A stretch of 5,609 bases of DNA from an uncultured Bacteroidales bacterium (lineage in GTDB: Bacteria; Bacteroidota; Bacteroidia; Bacteroidales; Paludibacteraceae): contig CALFTM010000101.1 in the NCBI GenBank assembly GCA_937916355.1, positions 1-5,609 on the forward strand, written 5' to 3'. The translations under genes were made by a program, and so were the position numbers. Of the stretch, positions 1-4,160 are shown in pieces (position 1 is the stretch's first letter; each line of letters begins with the position of its first letter). The notes beneath the pieces are model-generated. The model did not search any database, was not told the DNA's origin, and worked only from the letters and a program-made list of their open reading frames with translations.

Positions 1-1
1 T

Positions 2-184
2 CTTCTGACCAAAGCAACCAAAACAATTCCTCTTGGTACGGCATATCCTGTATGGACCGGAATAGGTGCAGTTGGAACTGTAATCATTGGTATTCTAGTT
101 TTTAAAGAGCCAACTTCATTTTGGCGTTTATTCTTTGTCTTTACCCTTATTGCTTCGGTGATTGGTTTGAAAATAGTCCATTAA
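2..184 (+). CDS. SMR-family transporter, C-terminal part (Gdx/SugE-like)
   Basis: This is the last 60 codons of a small multidrug resistance transporter, a four-helix inner-membrane protein of about 105 residues that works as a dimer and exchanges protons for a cationic substrate. The open frame runs in from the window edge and ends at TAA 182-184. The visible part holds the third helix, with the family pattern TIPLGTAYPVWTGIGAVGT, a short acidic turn (FKEP), and the fourth helix (roughly WRLFFVFTLIASVIGLKIV). The GTAYPVWTGIGAVG stretch is closer to the guanidinium-exporter (Gdx/SugE) branch than to EmrE, which usually has AYAIWSG there. The glutamate in helix 1 that would confirm transport, and the residues that separate Gdx from quaternary-ammonium exporters, lie outside the window, so substrate assignment is inference. 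Bacteroidota often carry SMR genes as adjacent pairs; a partner, if any, would also be upstream. Confidence 0.85.
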   Translation, partial: LLTKATKTIPLGTAYPVWTGIGAVGTVIIGILVFKEPTSFWRLFFVFTLIASVIGLKIVH

Positions 185-194
185 GATTGGTGAG

Positions 195-232
195 TTTTTG
201 ATTTCTACTCGAAATAAATTCAAAAATTTTGC
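195..232 (+). repeat. 38-bp dispersed direct repeat, copy A
   Basis: This AT-rich segment starts with five T and a G, contains TCGAAATA near the middle and ends with CAAAAATTTTGC. It recurs at 845-882 in the same orientation with 35 of 38 bases identical; the differences are at 204, 208 and 217 and all are transitions. Copy A begins 10 bases after the SMR stop codon and ends 26 bases before the ATG at 259. Its CAAAAATTTTG core is an 11-base palindrome around a central A. Role unknown: it could be a shared promoter, a dispersed intergenic repeat, or a scar of duplication. Confidence 0.85.
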
Positions 233-258
233 AAGTGTTTGGTTGAAAAAGAGGATAA

Positions 259-501
259 ATGTATTTTTGTATCAGATGTGTAGTCAACAGCAACCATTTC
301 GGCACGATGGAGTGGTGTGTCACAACCGCCCTTGGCGAGCCACATCGCATTATCGGTTACAACACCACTCAAGTGGCGAAATATGACAACTATGAATTAG
401 GCAGTTTTTTCGAGGAGGCTAAACACGCTTGGCAAGATGCCCATTGGGAGGAGTATTTGCATAAGGCTTATGAGGCTGGGAAACAGATGGCAAAGTTGTA
501 G
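259..501 (+). CDS. Orphan small protein, possibly the C-terminal remnant of a larger gene
   Basis: I do not recognise this 80-residue frame. It begins at ATG 259, directly after an in-frame TAA, with a purine-rich GAGGA a few bases upstream; a second in-frame ATG at 307 is an alternative start. Base composition changes sharply inside it: 35 of 60 bases are G or C in 301-360 against 15 of 60 in 181-240. The part that looks coding therefore starts near 295-307 (MEWCVTTALGEPHRIIGYN and onward), and the first 16 residues are probably read-through of AT-rich spacer. The predicted product is soluble, without signal peptide or membrane segment. Its last 40 residues look helical and charged, with aromatic residues (FFEEAKHAWQDAHWEEYLHKAYEAGKQMAKL contains three W or Y in heptad-like spacing). 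A short coding-like piece with an abrupt GC edge next to an IS remnant suggests a truncated gene, but a genuine small gene driven from the repeat at 195-232 is possible. Confidence 0.4.
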   Translation: MYFCIRCVVNSNHFGTMEWCVTTALGEPHRIIGYNTTQVAKYDNYELGSFFEEAKHAWQDAHWEEYLHKAYEAGKQMAKL

Positions 502-528
502 TAAGATTATTTTTATTATTCTTTGAAG

Positions 529-707
529 TTAATCATGGGCTATTCTCAAAATTTCATATATGCGGATAATTGCGTTAACTACGTTTCTGAGTGGTATTTG
601 CGCTTTCTCTCTTGCATATCTAAAATTTTTCCTATAAATTGCCACTGATTATCAGTGAGATTTGTTGGATAATGGTTCTTTTCTTTATTGTTTTGCTCCT
701 TAAAGTT
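529..707 (-). pseudogene. IS5-family transposase, N-terminal remnant with a frameshift
   Basis: Read on the minus strand, 594-671 translates to YPTNLTDNQWQFIGKI followed by LDMQERKRKY. This is the typical N-terminal segment of IS5-family transposases (the DUF4096-type domain, consensus around LT..QW..I and a basic R-K-R-K patch). The frame then hits a stop, but shifting by one base at the CC of 593-594 gives PLRNVVNAII (565-594), the expected continuation (LR..VNAI). One lost C in this run explains the break. The next conserved block (GCQWRMLP in relatives) is absent, so the homology ends near 562 and the rest of the transposase, including the DDE catalytic core, has been deleted. The shifted frame stops at 529-531. 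No in-frame ATG is seen upstream; the frame is open back to a TGA near 745. The remnant cannot encode an active transposase. Confidence 0.75.
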
Positions 708-780
708 GCGAAAAATAATCCACTTATCAAATTGATAGTTAATGTTTCAAAGCATATTTACGAGGTTTTTTTAGGTCTCT
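529..780 (-). mobile_element. Possible left-end remnant of an IS5-family insertion sequence
   Basis: On the minus strand the transposase remnant is preceded, about 100 bases upstream, by GAGACCTAAAAAAACCTCG (reading from about 779 down to 761). Many Bacteroidota insertion sequences begin with a terminal inverted repeat starting GAGACC, and the distance to the coding start fits. No partner repeat is visible, as expected if the other end was deleted. The outer boundary is a guess based on this short motif alone; the inner boundary is where recognisable transposase sequence fades. Confidence 0.3.
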
Positions 781-844
781 CAAATTAGTTTTGAATTAAA
801 TTTAAAGAAATTCTAACATCGTGGGGTGATAAAATTTTTCTTTT

Positions 845-882
845 TTTTTGATTCCTATTCGAAATAGATTCAAAAATTTTGC
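845..882 (+). repeat. 38-bp dispersed direct repeat, copy B
   Basis: This is the second copy of the element at 195-232, displaced by exactly 650 bases in the same orientation and differing at three positions (854, 858, 867). It ends 39 bases before the ATG of the CotH-like gene, and copy A ends 26 bases before the ATG of the orphan frame, so both copies sit where a promoter or leader would. Sequence similarity stops abruptly just after the shared GC at 881-882 and fades into an oligo-T run on the other side. Confidence 0.85.
847..881 (+). promoter_or_regulatory. Candidate Bacteroidota-type promoter of the CotH-like gene
   Basis: The Bacteroides promoter consensus has TTTG near -33 and TAnnTTTG near -7. 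Here TTTG lies at 847-850 and AAATTTTG at 874-881, one mismatch from the -7 box, with a 23-base gap that is slightly long. The same pair is preserved in copy A of the repeat before the orphan frame (197-200 and 224-231). Transcription would begin around 888, leaving a leader of about 35 bases. In AT-rich DNA such matches arise easily, so this is a suggestion only. Confidence 0.25.
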
Positions 883-921
883 GAAATGAATTTATAGTAT
901 CCCACCTTAAATTTTTACTAT

Positions 922-3900
922 ATGAAAAGATTATTTCAAATATTAGTGTTTGTTTCATGTTTTCTAAGTGTGAATGCTGCTATTCGCATTACGGAAATCA
1001 TGCCGAGCAACGTTTCTACTATTGTGAGTGACAAATATAATTATGATGGTTATATTGAGTTTTATAATGATGGTGCAGAGTTTGATCTGAAAGGCTGGAC
1101 AGTCTCTAACGTGAAGGAAGGTGAGTTGGATTGGAGTTTGGTGCTGGATTCTTCTCATGTCTTGCCTCATGGTTATTCGCTATTGTTTTTTGGTGAAGAG
1201 GAGTCGAGTAGTATGTCGGCAAAGCAAGTTCAGGGTTTTTATGTCGGAAGTGTGAAAGAGAAGCTTACAGCGGACGAGGGGGCGGTTTTGTTGTCAAAAG
1301 ATGGTGAGTTGATAGAGTTCTTCTATCCCAAACAATATCCGCACATTGCCTATTGCGAAGAGGGTTTTATGATTCCAACGCCGGGGAAAGATAATGATGC
1401 TTTAATAACCAATATTTCTAACAGGGTTGCGATGCCTGTGTTTAAAAGTGGTAAGCCGGGTATGTGTGAGGCTGCTATGAATGTGGAACTTGATTGCTCA
1501 ACTACAGATGCGCAAATTTATTATACTTTGAATGGGGATGCTCCTACTGTCGAAAATGGATTGAAGTATGAAGGTGCTATTTCAATAGACAAGACTACGG
1601 TTGTTCGTGCAAGAGCCTATAAAGATGGAATGTTGTTCAGTGAGATTCTTACGGGTAGTTTCATTTTCTCTGATAAGTTTTATGAAGCTTGTAGAGGGGT
1701 GGGGGAGAGACTTCCGATTGTCTCGCTTTCTGTTAATAATGTTGATATGTTCAGCGATTCGCTTGGCATGTATGTGGAGGGTACGAACGGTGTTCCGGGT
1801 AGTTGTTATAGAGAGTTGTACAATTTCAATCGAGATTGGATGCGTTCTGCCAATTTTGAATATATGTTGAATGGGCAAGTGGTCGATAATCAGGAGGTTG
1901 AGATTGGCGTTTATGGTGGTTGTACCAGAATACATGTCGCTAAGAGTTTGAAAATCAAAGCGAGTAAGCGTTCGGGAAATTCCAAGATGAAATATGATAA
2001 TTTTTTCCCTTCTCGGGAATATAAAAAATATGAGAGTCTTGCGCTTCGTAATGGTGGAAATGGCTACTCATACGTGCAGCCTCGTTGGAGGGACATGTTT
2101 ATTCAGAGTCTTACAGAGGGCATGAACATCGACAAACAGGAGGCTCAACCGGTGGCTTTTTATCTGAATGGTGCTTTTTATGGTATGATGATTCTTACAG
2201 AGCGAACCAATGAGGATTATGTTGAACATAATTATGGACTGAAAAAGGATGAGATTGATTTTTTGAGCGTTAGCGCAGGTTACGGTTATGAGTGTGAGGC
2301 AGGGACGAAAGAGGCTTACGACAAGATGATAGATTACGTTCGCAATAATTATGAAAGCGATGATTTTTATGATGAATTGGATAAGATGATGGATATTGAC
2401 GAATATGTTGATTATCAGATCGTAGAACAGTATGTTGGTAATACTGACTGGGTTTCAAATAATACTAAGCTATGGAGGAAACATGACGGGGGAAGGTTCC
2501 GCTGGATTCTTTTTGATACTGATTTCGGATTGTCGAAAGCGACTTCCGTGGATAAAGACATGATTCAGTTTGCGACATCTGAAAAGGGGAATGAACCTAT
2601 GTGGACTTTATTGAAGTCTTGTTTGAAAAATGAAGATTTCCGATGGAAGTTCCTTGATCAATATCTGGACCGACTGGAAAATCAGTTTACCGACGAAAGG
2701 ATTGACACCAAACTCGATTCAATCTGGGATTTGACGAGATTGGATATGTGTGCGACCATTAAAAATAGCGGTTTCTTGGGTGCGCCCGGCAGTCAGGACG
2801 AATTTGACATGGTTGTGGAGGATATGCGCAATTTTGCAAAAGTTCGAAAGGGTTATGTGGTTGATCAGCTGAAAAAAGAGTTTGGTTTGGGTGATGATAG
2901 TGTGACCATAAAGATCAGACCTGTGTTCCCTAATTCGGAGGCTCCGGATTTTAAATTTTTGCTCAACAAGAGGGAGGTGAAGTCTTTGAAATATAATACG
3001 TGGCGGTATTCAGGCGAGAGGGTGAAGGTTGAGCCTATTGTCCCTGCGGGATATAAGATTCGGATGTGGGCAATCAACGACTCGGTTGTGAGGAATGATG
3101 ATGGTACTAAGTATGTCGATGATGTGCTTGCGGCAGTGGCGGAATCTGATGTGTTGAAGTTCTCTATCTATTTTGAGTATGATCCGGATTATGTTGTGCC
3201 GACTGCTCTCTGTTTGAATGAACTTAGTGCCTCTAATTCGACAGTTACGGATGAGTATGGCGACAAACCAGACTGGATAGAGGTGTATAATGGCGGTGAT
3301 AGTGATATTGACATGGCAGGTATGGTCTTTGAAAATGTTACAAAGGCTGTGAAATGCACCATTCCGAAGGGGTTTGCGGAGACGGTTGTGCCACCTTATG
3401 GATATAAACTTCTATGGGCGGACAAAGAGCCTGAGAAGGGGCCGTTGCACTTGAATTTCAAATTAGGTGCCAGTGCCTCTGAGACTATTACATTAACAAG
3501 TTTTTATAGAGATAGTGTGGTTTTAATAAGTTCTATGACTTATGAGCCTCATGGTTCTGGAGTCTCATACGGACGTGTAGGCGACTGTCTTGACAGTATG
3601 TCCCTCTTTGCTAAATGCACAGGTGTCGATGGAAATAAGATTCCTACCTCCACACCTCTCGCTCCTAATGGCAGTGTGGCTTGCGAGACGACCCACGCAG
3701 AGCAGACTTTGATGGATGAGAGTGATTTACAGGTTTGTGTATATGGTAAAACCATCGTGTTGCAGAATGTCGACAATGGTTGTCATGTTGAACTCTTTTC
3801 AGTGTTAGGCATGAAGGTGGCTTCAAAAACTGCGGCTTCAGATGTTGTGGAGGTTTCTGTTTCGTCTCCCGGACTGTACATTGTCAAAGTTGGCTCAGAA

Positions 3901-3924
3901 AGCAGGAAGGTAGTTGTGGAGTAA
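922..3924 (+). CDS. Secreted CotH kinase-like protein with lamin-tail domains and a T9SS sorting domain
   Basis: This is a complete 1000-residue protein. Residues 1-19 are a signal peptide (MKRLFQILVFVSCFLSVNA, AxA-like cleavage site before AIRI), which fixes the ATG. Residues about 20-155 form a lamin-tail domain (ITEIMPSN, YIEFYN, LKGWTVSN, closing TPGKDN). Residues about 172-249 resemble the chitobiase/hexosaminidase C-terminal domain (IYYTLNGDAPT, VVRARAYKDG). Residues about 263-645 are a CotH kinase-like domain: GCTRIHVAKSLKIKASKRSGN, PVAFYLNGAFYGMMILTER with E427, VGNTDWVSNNTKLWR at 505-519, and FRWILFDTDFGL at 525-536, whose DTD is the expected metal-binding pair. A second lamin-tail domain spans about 760-885 (LNELSASN, DWIEVYN). 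The final 65 residues fit a T9SS type A sorting domain (VELFSVLGMKV, GLYIVKV, KVVVE), which directs outer-membrane translocation and usually cell-surface attachment. CotH of Bacillus phosphorylates spore-coat proteins; the target here is unknown, and kinase activity is inferred from motifs. The gene appears monocistronic. Confidence 0.9.
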   Translation: MKRLFQILVFVSCFLSVNAAIRITEIMPSNVSTIVSDKYNYDGYIEFYNDGAEFDLKGWTVSNVKEGELDWSLVLDSSHVLPHGYSLLFFGEEESSSMSAKQVQGFYVGSVKEKLTADEGAVLLSKDGELIEFFYPKQYPHIAYCEEGFMIPTPGKDNDALITNISNRVAMPVFKSGKPGMCEAAMNVELDCSTTDAQIYYTLNGDAPTVENGLKYEGAISIDKTTVVRARAYKDGMLFSEILTGSFIFSDKFYEACRGVGERLPIVSLSVNNVDMFSDSLGMYVEGTNGVPGSCYRELYNFNRDWMRSANFEYMLNGQVVDNQEVEIGVYGGCTRIHVAKSLKIKASKRSGNSKMKYDNFFPSREYKKYESLALRNGGNGYSYVQPRWRDMFIQSLTEGMNIDKQEAQPVAFYLNGAFYGMMILTERTNEDYVEHNYGLKKDEIDFLSVSAGYGYECEAGTKEAYDKMIDYVRNNYESDDFYDELDKMMDIDEYVDYQIVEQYVGNTDWVSNNTKLWRKHDGGRFRWILFDTDFGLSKATSVDKDMIQFATSEKGNEPMWTLLKSCLKNEDFRWKFLDQYLDRLENQFTDERIDTKLDSIWDLTRLDMCATIKNSGFLGAPGSQDEFDMVVEDMRNFAKVRKGYVVDQLKKEFGLGDDSVTIKIRPVFPNSEAPDFKFLLNKREVKSLKYNTWRYSGERVKVEPIVPAGYKIRMWAINDSVVRNDDGTKYVDDVLAAVAESDVLKFSIYFEYDPDYVVPTALCLNELSASNSTVTDEYGDKPDWIEVYNGGDSDIDMAGMVFENVTKAVKCTIPKGFAETVVPPYGYKLLWADKEPEKGPLHLNFKLGASASETITLTSFYRDSVVLISSMTYEPHGSGVSYGRVGDCLDSMSLFAKCTGVDGNKIPTSTPLAPNGSVACETTHAEQTLMDESDLQVCVYGKTIVLQNVDNGCHVELFSVLGMKVASKTAASDVVEVSVSSPGLYIVKVGSESRKVVVE

Positions 3925-3927
3925 TAT

Positions 3928-3964
3928 AAAAAAGAGATGCACGATGTTGTGCATCCCTTTTTTT
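3928..3964. terminator. Bidirectional intrinsic terminator after the CotH-like gene
   Basis: The arms at 3933-3942 and 3949-3958 pair over ten positions with one A-C mismatch, centred on GATGCAC/GTGCATC, around a six-base loop (GATGTT). The forward strand ends in seven T (3958-3964). On the reverse strand the A run at 3928-3933 supplies the T tract, so the hairpin can stop transcription from either side. It starts 4 bases after the CotH-like stop codon and lies 24 bases past the end of the minus-strand HNH remnant, as expected between converging genes. Confidence 0.85.
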
Positions 3965-3987
3965 GTTTGACAAGATAAATCCTTTTA

Positions 3988-4080
3988 TTAAAAACGATGT
4001 TTGAGCAGTTTTTTCAATTCTTCGAGAGAGAGAGGATTTTTGCCCTTGTGAAGCATTGCGTGGCAGTTGGGGCAAATTTT
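3988..4080 (-). pseudogene. HNH endonuclease, C-terminal remnant
   Basis: Read on the minus strand, these 93 bases encode 30 residues and a stop: KI, then CPNCHAMLHKGKN, then PLSLEELKKLLKHRF. This matches the end of a common HNH endonuclease family whose C-terminus reads roughly PvCPNCHaMLH, a short gap, then s.eELk..l. The asparagine and the two histidines belong to the last part of the zinc-bound nuclease motif. The first histidine pair and the rest of the catalytic fold are missing, and an in-frame TAA at 4081-4083 blocks the upstream side. Adding one A to the run of six at 4078-4083 would join the piece to an upstream frame starting at ATG 4134-4136 (MFEQDKKNIYKYALQVYNKK). That extension does not look like the missing half, so deletion is a better explanation than a simple frameshift. 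No function is expected. Confidence 0.7.
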
Positions 4081-4160
4081 TTATTATACACCTGAAGGGC
4101 GTATTTATAAATGTTTTTTTTGTCCTGTTCAAACATAATAATAAATTTTAAAATTAATAA

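Larger units (their letters stand above)
502..921. other. Gene-poor spacer holding IS debris and the second copy of the repeat
   Basis: No intact gene is visible in these 420 bases. The left half contains an IS5-type transposase remnant on the minus strand. The right half (about 708-844) is AT-rich with nothing recognised except a possible IS end near 774-780 and a run of nine T at 841-849. Copy B of the 38-bp repeat and then the leader of the CotH-like gene fill 845-921. The bases just before ATG 922 are A/T-rich and contain no Shine-Dalgarno sequence, which is usual for Bacteroidota. Confidence 0.6.

Noticed and set aside
198..386. Plus-strand 62-codon frame overlapping the orphan frame
   Set aside because: It begins inside the repeat and overlaps the better frame at 259-501, which fits the GC-rich segment to a clean stop.
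643..657. Perfect 15-base palindrome CACTGATTATCAGTG, a possible operator
   Set aside because: It lies within the conserved LTDNQW coding segment of the transposase remnant, so the coding sequence explains it.
903..921. AAATTTTTACTAT occurs before ATG 922 and again, inverted, at the right edge of the window, suggesting a shared leader
   Set aside because: At the right edge these bases encode KFLLW of the signal peptide, and a 13-base match in AT-rich DNA is weak; probably coincidence.
3884..4132. Minus-strand 82-codon frame overlapping the end of the CotH-like gene and the terminator
   Set aside because: It starts at TTG, crosses the terminator, and is in a different frame from the recognisable HNH piece; its translation resembles nothing.
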